Shown in pieces: positions 46,644 through 57,500 of a DNA stretch of 64,000 nt; position 1 is the first letter of the stretch; every line of letters starts with the position of its first letter. The stretch comes from Geosiphon pyriformis (Eukaryota; Glomeromycota; Glomeromycetes; Archaeosporales; Geosiphonaceae). The DNA is taken from contig JAAOMT010000312.1 in the NCBI GenBank assembly GCA_016748015.1, forward strand, positions 46,743 through 110,742, written 5' to 3'. The translations under genes and the position numbers were made by a program. The notes below the pieces were generated by a model. The model was not told the origin of the DNA and did no database searches. It was given only the letters and a program-made list of their open reading frames with translations.

Positions 46644-48015
46644 TCACTTAGGCTTTCTTAATTTAGGTGGTGCATTGATATCAACAACTTTAGCCAAAGT
46701 GCGATTGGGTAAGAAAAGCGCACCATCCCCCCATAAACGCTTAGCAATGATCGCTATATTTCTTGTATCATCGATTCCTGAATGAGGACGTCCTTCGAAT
46801 TGCAAACCATAACGCGCTAACATGCCATCAATGTTAAATTTCTCACAATTATAGAAATGTGCAAACAATGCTCTTAGATCTACCCATGGAAGCGAAAAAT
46901 ATGAAGGCCGTGGGATTCCGGAAATTTTGCATTGTTTGCGAACGAAATCACGTATGTCCCATGGACCTAATTGTGCACTAATAATGAGCTATGATATTCA
47001 GGGCCAAGTAAAATTTATGACAAAAATCATGCATTTACCATCTGTTATGAATGCGCAGCTTTTCCCGTAGAATAGCTAAAGCAAACCAGAGTTACCATGT
47101 TAGTGAATTGACACCAGTTAACAAACAGATCAGAGAGAAAAAGTGCGTGATACTTGATATCGGTGTAGGAATACTTGAAATTCAGTTAGCATTTCGGGAA
47201 AAAGCGGGCTTGCGTCCACAGTGGTCTTAAGAGAAAACAAGAATTTCAACCTTAGAGTGTTTAAATTCGCACCCCATCATAAAACTAATTACCTGCGGTA
47301 TTCCTGTAAGTTTTTTGCAAAACTCGGTCAACTTGGGTTTAACGCTGGGTTTTACATAAGAATGAAAGACGTCAACCTGAAAATAAGAATTTTGATATTA
47401 CACATAAATAAGAATGGACCTTAAGTATTTATTAAACTCAAAATTACTTACGATATTGAAAGTATTGCTCTCTATCAAGAGGACGGGGAATTCTATAATT
47501 TCATGCGAGTAGTTGAAAGTACCCCCTTCTTCACATGTTGCTTCGACATCAAAGCACAAGTAATAGTCAAAGGGTTGAGGCTTTGGATTTCTGGAGCAAT
47601 CGGATAATTAGGAATTTCAGTGGTTCAATTTCTTCACCGGAAAGAAGTTGAAAATTTTAAAAACCTACGGTTTTGAGGATGTGAAGAATTGAGTGATTGG
47701 TTTAGCATCTTTTTCTGTTTCCTGAGTTGATGAGGCTGGGGTGTCACTGACAGGCAACGTACTTGTCTGAGCTGTACTTTCATATTCCTTGAAAACCTTA
47801 GGTGTTACAGGCTCAACTTCTATGTCTCCAATTAGCGAGACATATGCATTGTTCTGCCAAGGCTCTCGTTGTATGTGTGTTAAATAATGTTTCAACCGTT
47901 TCTTTAACACGCTTTTGTGTCCACGTGGGTCCAGGCCCAGCGCGGAAAGTTGAGCTCGCAGGACTTCCACGGAAATAGTGTTGGAGGTCGTATAAGTTGT
48001 TTGCCACGAGGTCAT
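46644..48015 (-). CDS. ERI1-type 3'-5' exoribonuclease with SAP domain (DEDDh)
   Basis: Six exons: 48015-47669, 47590-47452, 47376-47293, 47225-47154, 47075-47039, 46966-46644. Total 1002 nt, 333 aa, phases consistent. A SAP domain (about 14-48, VEVLRAQLSALGLDPRGHKSVL) binds nucleic acid. The exonuclease domain has all DEDDh residues: D130 and E132 (FDVEATCE), D226 (FITDGPWD), H288 and D293 (HSGIDDTRNIA). ERI1 enzymes trim 3' overhangs of small RNAs, histone mRNA stem-loops and 5.8S rRNA ends. An alternative in-frame ATG at 48066 would add 17 residues; I chose 48015 (MTSW) because the extra part is hydrophobic and less like the family, though it could be a mitochondrial presequence. Exon 5 (37 nt) is the least certain. 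Confidence 0.9.
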
Positions 48016-48066
48016 AATTAGGGGACGAACAAACGCTGAGGTCAAGGGCACCTTTCTGAGAATCAT

Positions 48067-49150
48067 AATAAATATTACGTGAAGAAGTTTTATAAATAAT
48101 TTTATCAATTTAATCAATTATTTTTTTTTCATTTGCAATACCAATCAATTATTTTAAACAAAAAAAATATTCTAACCAATATATATATATTTTAACATTA
48201 TTACTATTTAAGTAAAATGATTTATTCAATCAAAAGTTAAAGTTGATTTTTTTATAAGTAGTTTTAATTCGGCCAAATTAATTAATTATTAAAATAATAA
48301 TGTAATGACAAAATTATATATAATCAAATATATTAACAATTTATTAATTTAATTTTAAAAAATATTATCAAAAAACAATTTCTTTAATATAAGTTATTTT
48401 AATATTTACAGTTTTATTAGACATCAAAGTAAAGGCTATTTATCCAAAAAACTTTTAATAATTAGCAATAATTTTTAAATATTATCAAAATCAACAATAT
48501 TACCAAAAAACAAAAAAGTGCTTAATTATTATTTTATTAATCTAATTTTTAAAATTAAAACTAAATTTGTACATAAATATATAACTTGTTTTGTTTTTAT
48601 AACTGGCAAAAATTAATTGAAATTTAATATATTAAACAATTTAATTAAACCCAATTTTGCAAATGTGTTATTATTGTTATTATTTACAATAAAAAGAAGA
48701 TTATTGTTTACAGCAAAATTAAAATTAGATATTATAATTGGTAATAAAATTAATAAAAACATTAAAAAAGCCAAAAAATTATATATTTTAAATCAAAAAT
48801 AGTAATTTAAAAAATATTAAAAAAAAATTTTTTTTAACTATTTTGGCTTTTAAACTATTTAAATAGCAAAAAATATTGAAAATAAAAAATAACAATATTA
48901 TATTATAGATTAATACAGCCAAAAAAGATAAAATTAATATTAAAATATTTATAAATATTATTAATTTATTTTAAAGTAATAAAAAAATTAAATAAACTTA
49001 AAAACATTTATAAATTATTGTAATTAACAATAATTAATAAATTAATATAAAAATATAATAAAACAATTATAATATAAATAAATTAAATTATATATAATTA
49101 TTATAATATTAATATAATATTAAATAATAATATAAAAATAAAAATAAAAT
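48067..49150. other. AT-rich interval, nothing recognised
   Basis: The first about 100 bp may hold the ERI1-type promoter. The rest is A/T-dominated with homopolymers; the small frame at 48617-48802 is low-complexity Lys/Asn/Leu and shows no homology I can recognise. Confidence 0.5.
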
Positions 49151-49219
49151 AACTTTTTTTCTTGTTAATCTCTTGATTACAACAAAAACATAAAGTTGCT
49201 AAAAAAATAGCTTTTTTTA

Positions 49220-50276
49220 TTCTTTTTTTTTTTTAGTTATTTCTTTTAACACATCTCTTTTTGTTGTAATAAAATCAGTAAGTTTATCTAATAGTGATTT
49301 TGGTTCTGGTTTGGCTAGTTTAAAGATCTGCTTAAGCATCAAAAAAATGTTTAAAGAATGTTTACTCTTATGATATATTTTATAAAAAGCTAAAAAAACC
49401 TGAAGCTAATAATAGCATAGTTAATTTATTAGCTGATTTTTTAAATCTAAAAGATATTATAAGCTCTATTGTTAAATTTGTAATGTTTTAGGAAAGCAAA
49501 GTTGGTAATATAACAAATAATATTAACAGTTTTTCAAATATAAAAAATATGAAAAACACAATTGCAGAAAAAACCAATTATACAGATTCAAATACTTCTG
49601 CAAATGATAAAAATATAAATAAAAATATGTCAAAAAAGACTTGTACTTAAATATATATATTAAAACACTTATTAAAAACACCTTTATTTAATAATTTAAA
49701 TAATAATAATAATATTTTAATACTTCTATCTTCTTAAGTTTGTTGGCTTTAAGCAATTGCTATTGGTTAAATTATGTGTTTTAAAAAAACAAAATTTTAA
49801 TATAAAATTTTTTGTATTAGATATTGAACTTTTTGCTATACCTAAGAAAACTTCTGGTAATAAATTGATAACTATAAAAAAAATTTTTATTGTGTAGATG
49901 GTTTTAAGAGAGCATTTATTTTCTTAAAATTTTTAGAAATTATTAAGTCATTTTTTATATTTAAATTAAGCTTAAAAAAGACTAAAAAAATAACAATCTG
50001 TAAGAAAATTTTGATTAATAATAATGTTAAAAAGATAAACAGTTATATAAATTAGGAAATAATTGTCAAAAAAATTCTAATAGATCTTCTTAAATTGGCT
50101 GTAAATTTAGTTTTCTCTAAATTTGGTAAAATTGTATTGATTAAGATACAGCTTATTAATCTTTGACAAAAAGCCTTAATTGAGTTTAAATTATCTAAAA
50201 TTGCTGGTTTGATAATATCTAAATAGTTAGTACTTATAGGTAAAGATTTTGTGTATGTAATATTAGCTATTAATAA
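49220..50276 (+). pseudogene. LINE ORF1-like remnant, second LINE type
   Basis: Plus-strand fragments in order: VVIKSVSLSNSDFGSGLASL (about 49270), SKVGNITNNINSFSNIKN to DKNINKNMSKKTCT* (about 49500-49650), FFVLDIELFAIPKKTSGNKLITIKKIF (about 49805-49900), IIVKKILIDLLKLAVNLVFSKFGKIVLIKIQLI (about 50060-50160), KIAGLIISK*LVLIGKDFVYVILAINN to 50276. The last part looks like an RRM-like fold. I recognise it as the ORF1 type of a second Rhizophagus LINE family. It is cut at 50276 by the family-3 LTR. Confidence 0.55.
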
Positions 50277-50969
50277 TGTTATGGGTTGGAATAACAAGCT
50301 AATAGATAGCAAAGGAGAACAGAATTGTAAGGTGATGGAAATAATCAAAGAAAATTCAACTTTAAAGAATGAATTGAATAAGTATGGATTCAATGTGTGA
50401 GATCAGTCTCATAAAATATCTCAATCATTATACTTTTCAAAGGATAACCAAAGAATCTAAAGGTAGAGAGATAGTCCATACTGTCAACAAATAATCACAC
50501 CTAGTATAATTCTATGCCTCATGTCAGTGCTCTTAGAATTTAATATCAGGTATTAAATGTACTCTTTAGTCACATTTTATTCAATAATCTTCAAATGCTG
50601 CAATTACATGTTTCAGAAAAAGAGTAGAAAATAACCAACAAGTGATCTTTTATCTTTAAGATGTTCAGATACTTGAAAGTAGGAAAAGGGAAATTAGTGA
50701 TAAGAGAAAGATTGAGATGAAAGTTGTTATTTTATTTATTTAATTTTCTTGATTTTCTTTATGCTTTTCTACAGCTAAGAGATTTATCACTTATATAGCT
50801 ATCAAAAGTGGTCAATAATTAGATCAATGACTAGGTCAATGATCAAGTCAATAGTCAGGTCAATGATCAAGTCAATAATCACTTTCTAAAAATAGGGTGG
50901 CTAATTTATATAATATTAGTGGCTAATATATGTAATAATTAATAAAAAGTATAAGTTTCAACTATAACA
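50277..50969 (-). repeat. Family-3 LTR (3' LTR of element 3)
   Basis: Reverse complement: TGTTATGGGTTGG at the left, ACTATAACA at the right, 693 bp. It matches the plus-oriented copy 54212-54953. Contains four to five 12-bp GGTCAATGATCA-type repeats (50810-50882). Its left end cuts the LINE remnant. Confidence 0.85.
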
Positions 50970-51691
50970 TCATTTTTTTTAAAGAAATTGAGTTCCAGCA
51001 AAATCAAGCTATTCATGGAGTAATCTATTTGAAGAGTTTTATCTAATTCAAAACTAACTAGTCTGTTGAAGTTTTTTGTGGATAAGATGTATAGCACTTG
51101 AGGCAAAATGAGCTTTGTGTCCAAAAGATTAAATCTTTGTATAAGAATTTTGGCTCTTTTTGCAATAGTCAAAACTCTTGGGACATCTAATCATAAAATG
51201 CTCAAAATTTCTATTTGTATCTCAGAAGTTGTTTTCTTCATGAGCTTTATGTCTTCTATAATTTCACCAAGGCGACCATAGAGTTCTAGTTGTCTTCCAT
51301 ATGACAAGTTTTTGTCTATGGGCAAGATTTCCTTAATCATTTTTCCAATTGTGATGGAAGGTACAAGTATTGTTGCTGTTATGCTTTCTAGCAGATACTT
51401 ATCCATTTTGCTATCAATTCTTTCTTTTCTGGTAGTAGTTTTCTTTGGTCTAATTACAGTATGTATTCCACTATTATTAGTTATGGTGGTTTGTTTTTTA
51501 ATGATCAGAGTAGCATTTGGATAGTTTTTGATCCAATATTTATAAAGAGTATAGAAGACGTTTTGAATGTTTTGATTCAGAAAATAATTGTTCATGTCAA
51601 TTGAAAATACTTCTGTTTTGGGAATAATGCATTTATTTATACTTGATTTTTGCTGATCATTTGAGTCAGTATTATCACAACAGGCAACCAA
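50939..51691 (-). pseudogene. Post-integrase ORF of element 3, unknown function
   Basis: Two nearly adjoining minus-strand frames (51691-51191 and 51172-50939) form one ORF broken by a stop/frameshift near 51185. Features: a Lys/Thr stretch RPKKTTTRKERIDSKMDKYLLES, IGKMIKEILPIDKNLSYGRQLELYGRLGEIIEDIKLMKK, KRAKILIQRFNLLDTKLILPQVLYIL, and an end inside the LTR (VETYTFY). Helical, no transmembrane segment. Not similar at sight to the post-integrase ORFs of A or element 2. Confidence 0.5.
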
Positions 51692-51879
51692 TTAGATTGT
51701 TTATAATATTTCTTGAGTCGTGTATTATGAACAGGACAATCATTGAAGATTGTTCTAGATTAATCTTGAAGAATATAAGAATCATTGTTCAAAACTTTGT
51801 TGATTATAAAGAGTCCTTTCCACCAGCTAGAGAATTTATTACTATAAACATTGTCTCTGTCTGAACAGTATTCCAATAC

Positions 51880-53254
51880 CAAATCACCAACATTTAAAGA
51901 AAGTGTTTTATAGATTTTCTTTTTTTTAAGCTTTTCTTAGAACTGTTTTATCTTTTCAAAAGCAATTATTTGTGCTTCAACTAAGGAGTTAAAAATGGTA
52001 CCAAGTCTTCTTTACAAAATGTCTTTGTAATTTCTTATTGTGATCTCTTCAAAGAGTATTGTCTCAATGTTAGTTTTTATTGATAGTGTTGTCATGCATC
52101 CATAGAGCAGATAAAAAGATTCATAACTTATTATGTCATGATTCACAGTTCTATAAGCAAACAATGCTGAAGACAGTACTTTGTTCCATAAGTTTGTTTC
52201 TTCACTGGTTTTGGCTAGGGTTTTACATAGTATTCTATTGAAACATTCCATTAAGCCATTTGTTTAAGAATAATAAGAAGAAAAAAGTTTATAATGTATT
52301 CCCATTTTTCTACAAAGTTCTTCAACCAGTGTACTAAAAAAAGCTCTTTCTCTATCAGATAAAAGTTCTTTGGAGCAGCCATGATGGCAGATAATATCTT
52401 CATAAATGAAATTGGCTATTGAGACTGCTGTTTGATCTGAAGTGGCTCTTGCTTCTACCCATTTTGTAAGATAGTTGGTAGCTGTAATAATGTATCTGTT
52501 GCCATTAAGAGTTATTATTAAAGATCCAACAACATCTATACCAATTCTGTCAAATGATTAACCAACAGAGATTGGATAGATATTTTCTTTGCAATTGGGT
52601 TTGCCTCTTTTTTGGCAGATGTTACAGGTTTTTATGTATTCAGCAATATCTTTTCCCAAGGTAGGCTAATAATAATGAGCTAAAGTTTTCTGAATTGTTT
52701 TTGTTTTTTTAAAATATCCAGCTAATGGATCAGTGTGTATGTTATATATTACAATTTCTCTTTCTTCAAATCTGATGACTTTCTAAGGGTGGTCAAGATC
52801 TTTTCTGTTTCTTTTATATAATTGATTCTGACAGATCAAATAGAAATTTAATTGTTTGCACAAATGTTCTCTTTGCTATCAAGTGTATTCTGGTGGGTAT
52901 TGTCTTTTACCCAAAAATTCCATTAAGGCAAAGTAGTTGTCCAAGTCCATTATTGTGTTTGTTTGTGAAGGAGTTACTGATAATTAGGTTGGTTTGGTTT
53001 GAGAGGTTGTACTATTACTAGATAATAAATCTAAAGAAAGCATCAGCATTTTGATGATTTGCTCCTTTACAGTGTTGAATATCATAGTCAAATTCATCCA
53101 AATGGAGTATTCAGCAAGTTATTTATTTGTGTTCCAGCTTCTTTTTATTGTGCAGCCAAACCAAGGCTTGATAATCTGTTATTACTAGGAATTTCACACC
53201 AAAAAGATATTAATTCCAGTAACTAGTAGCCCAAACTACTGCTTTTTTTTTTTG
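51880..53254 (-). pseudogene. Element 3 RNase H end and integrase
   Basis: From right to left on the minus strand: AVVWATSYWN*YLFGVKFLVITDYQALVWLHNKKKLEHK and LDEFDYDIQHCKGANHQNADALSL (RNase H, 53254-53030). Then the zinc domain and core of integrase (52700-52260: IGIDVVGSL-like near 52530, TKWVEARAT-like near 52450, ELLSDRERAFF-like near 52350), then MECFNRILCKTLAKTSEETNLWNKVLSSALFAYRTVNHD (52251-52130; E present) and the C-terminal domain. Less decayed than A. RT and everything 5' are missing: at 53255 the sequence changes to a LINE. Confidence 0.82.
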
Positions 53255-54175
53255 TTAACATGTAGCCACACTGGTCTTTTATTAGTTTAGCCACACTCAA
53301 AAAACATGGCTTTTTTATAAAACCAACTCACCCAATAATTTAATTACAAGATATGGCTAACCACTAAGTGGTTATGTCTAACTATACACTAGTATAACCA
53401 GAAAACCTAAGGGGTATCACACTATTACTTAAAGTAATTCTACTACTCAAAACATCAGTCAATATCTCATTACAATTTTTGTATCTATTACTCTTTTTAA
53501 TATTGGAATAGCCACTACCATTATTATTATCTCTTGGTATTTTGTGCATATTGATTATTTGTGATGGGTTTCTCTTGACTTTGTTATCAATATCTACTGA
53601 TTTTTCTCATTTAGTTTGTAACTTGTAGTGTTCTCCCCACAATCTCTTTCTTACTTGAGTTACTGCTTATTTACACACCTTAATTAAAATATTATTGTTA
53701 GCTCTTTAATCAATGTTAGAAAAAGCATTGATTTTTCTAAATTGTTTATTGATTAATTCTTTGCATAGCAGATCTATGGTGGGTGTTGACCAGATGTACT
53801 CATTAGACAGAAAAACCTTCTTGCCAGAGTCTAAGATTTTATGTTTCTCTTTCACAGCCTTTGATAAACATTGCATCCACTCATTTTTTACATCATCTAT
53901 CAGCGTTTTACCCATTTGAGTATTCAAAAAGCATTTTTAAAAGTGTTAATTGGAGTTAGCTATCCACACTGTGTTATCAATGAAGACCAGGTGGTTTACT
54001 GATGCTATTAGGGATTGTGTGTCTGCTTGATTGTCCCACTTTTTCCATTCAGTTGTTAATTTGTATCCTTGGCTATAATTGACTTGTTTTACTTTGCACA
54101 GTAAAGGGTCATAGAAAATCCTCCACATAATAGGTGAGCTTGTCTCCCCTTAATCTAGTTTATCTTGTACTTAAT
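53255..54175 (-). pseudogene. LINE reverse-transcriptase fragment (second LINE type)
   Basis: MWRIFYDPLLCKVKQVNYSQGYKL (54128 leftwards), then SLIASVNHLVFIDNTVWIANSN, a decayed A-D-D-T box (Asp to Asn), then MNTQMGKTLIDDVKNEWMQCLSKAVKEKHKILDSGKKVFLSNEYIWSTPTIDLL (53927-53706) and Lys/Asn-rich remains to 53255. The order is not that of an intact RT (the last segment usually lies elsewhere in such proteins), so this is rearranged or a chimera. Confidence 0.55.
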
Positions 54176-54211
54176 ATTCATCACTTAATCCAAACTCAGT
54201 AATGATTCTAT

Positions 54212-54953
54212 TGTTATGGTTGAAACTTATATTTCTTATTAATTATCACATGTATTAGCCACTAATGTCATATAAATTAGCCACTCTATTTTTAAAAAGT
54301 AATCATTGACCTGATCAATGACTTGACCATTGACCTGATCATTGACCTGATCATTGACCTGATCATTGACCTGATCATTGACTTGATTATTTACCTAGTC
54401 GTTGACCTGATTATTGACCACTTTTGATAGCTATATAAATAATGAATTTCTTAGCTATAGAAAAGCATGAAGAAATTAAGAAAATAAATAAATAAATAAA
54501 ATAACAACTTTCATCTCAATCTTTCTCTTATCACTAATTTTTCTTTTCCTACATTCAAGTATCTGAACATCTTAAAAATAAAAGATTACTTGTTAGTTAT
54601 TTTCTACTCTTTTCCTAAAACATGTAATTGCAGCATTTGAAGATTATTAAATAAAATGTAATTGAAGAGTACATCTGATACCTGATATTGAATTTTAAGA
54701 GCACCAATGTGAAACATAGAATTATACCAGATGTGATCATTTATTGACAGTATGGACTATCTCTCTATCTTCAGATTCTCTGGTTATCTTTGAAAAGTAT
54801 AGCGACTGAGATATTTTATGAAACTAATCTCGCACATTGAATCCATACTTATTCAATTTGCTCTTTGAAGTTGAATTCCCTTTGATTCTTTTTATCACCC
54901 TACAATTCTGTTCTCCCTTGCTATCTATTAGCTTGTTACTTCAACCCGTAACA
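54212..54953 (+). repeat. Family-3 LTR (5' LTR of a truncated element)
   Basis: TGTTATGGTTGAAAC...CAACCCGTAACA, 742 bp, followed by a PBS (54960-54969, TGGTGCTCTC) and a gag start. Longer than the 50277-50969 copy mainly by extra 12-bp repeats. Confidence 0.88.
54304..54420. repeat. 12-bp tandem repeat inside family-3 LTR
   Basis: About nine units of ATTGACCTGATC, with the first and the last few units degenerate. Half as many units are present in the other LTR copy (50810-50882). Confidence 0.85.
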
Positions 54954-55005
54954 TAAAAGTGGTGCTCTCTGTGAGGTTGTTAAAATCCACTTTGCTTCCT
55001 ATTGT

Positions 55006-55574
55006 ATGGGTGATTATTCATATCTATTACAACAATCGGAAGAACACTTTAAAGCATACAACAAAAACGATTTAGACTTTATTGAACTCAATCCTTTGCC
55101 CTTTTGCTTGATTTGCTTTCCCATTGAAGAACAATCTAGCAGACAATTCCAAGACTTTTGGAACTGGTTCTTAAACGAGCATTCAACTGAAACCTATACA
55201 GCTTATACAATATATTACTTTGATCAAGCTTATTTTGAAGACAACTTTGAAGAAAAAAACAACAGTATTAATTAGCTCTTATATTCTGCAACCTTTGAAC
55301 AACAGCTCCCTGATTTTGAATATTTGAATTATCAAATCCACATTTGAATTGCTGCTCATCAATTAACAGAAACTCCTTTTGAAACAAAAAAAGAAAACTA
55401 TCAAATCACTCCTGTTTTTGATCTCTTTTCAAGTGAATCAGAACACTCCACACAAACAGTTACATCTGAACCAATGGCTCAAGACCCTCTGCAACAAAAC
55501 ATTCTGATTGCTCTCCAAGGTATACAGACTGCTTTAAGGTGAAAAAACAACACTCCATTACCATTATTCAGAGA
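55006..55574 (+). pseudogene. Family-3 gag N-terminus, cut by the TIR element
   Basis: ATG at 55006 opens an 89-codon frame (MGDYSYLLQQSEEHFKAYNK, FCLICFPIEEQSSRQFQDFW) that ends in TAG. It continues YSATFEQQLPDFEYLNYQIHI*IAAHQ and MAQDPLQQNILIALQGIQTALR*KNNTPLPLFRD. The last residues are the usual lead-in to a capsid domain (LPLFRGD type). The frame stops matching gag at about 55573, where the inverted repeat begins. Confidence 0.75.
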
Positions 55575-56480
55575 TCTTTAAAAGAAATCCTATATAATGT
55601 GCTTTCCTGCCACAAAATAATTGTTGCTTGAACTCTAGCCTAAATCAAAAGAGGAGAGTGCGACTAAAAATGAATCATCTTTTTTATAAACTTCTCCAAA
55701 ATTATAGAATATCGAAGCAACAGTTCTTTGTATATGCTATGTAAATCTTCAGGGATTAAAATAAGTAAAATAATAAGGGGACGAACATATATCACGTCAT
55801 TATTGATTACTATAGAACCATTCCTCCCCCCCTGGTGAGATATGCAATCAGACATTCCATAATAATGTTATTTCACATTATAATAATATGCTATGCATGA
55901 TGCATAATTATAAATACATGCATTATAAATATATGGCATAATATGACAAACTTGTATAATAAATATGATCAAAAATATACTATGGTGCAAACCATTTATA
56001 GTCATCAAACAATTTATATAATTTTAAATTGTATCTAGTCTTCCAATTTTAATAATATTAAAAAACTAAACTGTAAATATGATAGATTAAGTTTAATTTT
56101 TTGAATTATATTATATTTTATAAAGTTATTAAAGTTTAAAATTAGCCACTTTTATTATAAATCTTTAATTTTCGGATGCCGATCAATCAGATTTTAGCCA
56201 ATCAGCAATCATTAAAGTCACGTTACCACGTAATAAATCATCAAAGTATTATCATTTTCAGAAAGGTTTTCAATTAATATTAATCTAATCATTAGATAAT
56301 TACTTTTTTATAAAAATATAATATCTCTCGGCCTGCATGTCTTCTGCTGGTGACACGGCACCATTAACCATAAATATTTTATTCACACCACTATTATATT
56401 TAGTTGTCATTATTAGGACAGAAATCCAAATATCAATATTGTTCACACCAAATGCCAAAAGAATCGTAAAAGTGCTATAG
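55575..56480 (+). repeat. Left terminal inverted repeat
   Basis: Contains a 63-codon minus-strand frame (55664-55855) also present in the right arm, a CG-containing patch CACGTTACCACGTAATAA (about 56219) and a CCAATCAGCAATCATT segment. A 30-bp segment (CTATGGTGCAAACC type, about 55980) is repeated in direct orientation near 56475. Confidence 0.85.
55664..55855 (-). CDS. Small ORF in the left TIR (63 aa), unknown
   Basis: ATG start, MSDCISHQGGRNGSIVINND..., a hydrophobic stretch RPLIILLILIPED (possible single membrane segment) and a basic end KFIKKMIHF. The right-arm copy differs by one residue (L/S). Both copies being open may only reflect arm identity. Unusual content for this window: Cys, His, Gly and Arg codons and a C7 run. 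Confidence 0.3.
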   Translation of the reverse strand: MSDCISHQGGRNGSIVINNDVIYVRPLIILLILIPEDLHSIYKELLLRYSIILEKFIKKMIHF

Positions 56481-56549
56481 TACAAACCATTTATAATCAT
56501 TAAAAATGTAGATCAGTCCGAAATTTTAAATGATGATCTTTACGTGTTT

Positions 56550-57500
56550 TTATACATGTGTTTTTAATATATTATTTATAATAAAAAATAAAATTTTATT
56601 AAATTTTATATAATATAAAACCAAATACAGTATTACAAAGTTTGAATTTGCAATAAAATTTTGGAAAAAAATGCACTTATGTCTTATGCTTTTGATTAAT
56701 TTTTCAATTGTATTTTTTGAGCAAGAAAATTGGATTCCAAAGATATTATTTAACATGCACAACAAAAAACTTTTAAAGAATTTTTGATTTTTTCTTTGTA
56801 TTTTTAGCATTTTAATATTAATCTTTTTAATGGCCATTTTCTTCATTTTATTAATATTTGTTTAATTTTTTTAGACAATCTTTGAAGTTTTTTATCTAAA
56901 TATGTTTTCAGAAAAATCATTAATTGTAATTAATTATCTAATCCAAAAGAAGTATTTTGTATTAATGATTGTTTTTTACCTAGACTTAAATTTATTTTGC
57001 TTGCAATTAAAGCATTTTTATTTATAATTTAAATATAATTTCTCAAAAATTGAAATTGTTTTATATTTAATTTGTTTAAAAAAATAGTTTGCTGTCTAAT
57101 AACCATCTTAATTTACACCAAATTACAAATAGCATTGTGCTTTTTTTGATATATTAAAATAGTTTTTTATATTATTTTGTTGTAAATGTAAATGTTCATC
57201 AATTTTAGTTATAAATTTACTGACCATAATTAATTTTCTATTTTCTTTTTTTCTTAGTGGCAAATTTTCATGCTTAACTTATATGTTATATTTAATATTA
57301 TTTGAATAAAAAATGCATTTATTATGAACATAAAAACTTTTTCTTTCTTTCTATTAAGTAAGTTAGAATGTATTCAATTTATAAATTTATTTTCATACTT
57401 TGATATATACTTTTTATGCTCATATATTTTTTTTAAAAATTTTTTTTGAAATTATAAAATGTCATTTTTTTCATATTTATCATAATATAAGCCTTAATGA
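56550..57500 (-). pseudogene. Decayed coding trace inside the TIR element, unidentified
   Basis: The minus frame 56846-56550 is open for 98 codons (RKNQKFFKSFLLCMLNNIFGIQ, TIEKLIKSIRHKCIFFQNFIANSNFVILYLVLYYIKF). Upstream, in a neighbouring frame, LPLRKKENRKLIMVSKFITKIDEHLHLQQNNIKNYFNISKKAQ, GVN*DGY*TANYFFKQIKYKTISIFEKLYLNYK*KCFNCKQNK (a C-x2-C pair) and WIR*LITINDF can be read with stops at likely Gln/Arg positions. This has the grain of a real protein but I cannot name it; it is a candidate for the element's own gene. Confidence 0.4.

Noticed and set aside
48020-48040. TTCGTCCCCTAATTAT upstream of the ERI1-type gene resembling TTCGTCCCCTTATTAT of the TIR arm
   Set aside because: The match is one short word with no extension on either side; chance is adequate.
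51312-51864. Plus-strand hydrophobic frames resembling membrane proteins
   Set aside because: They are complements of the element 3 post-integrase ORF; hydrophobicity arises from antisense AT-rich codons.
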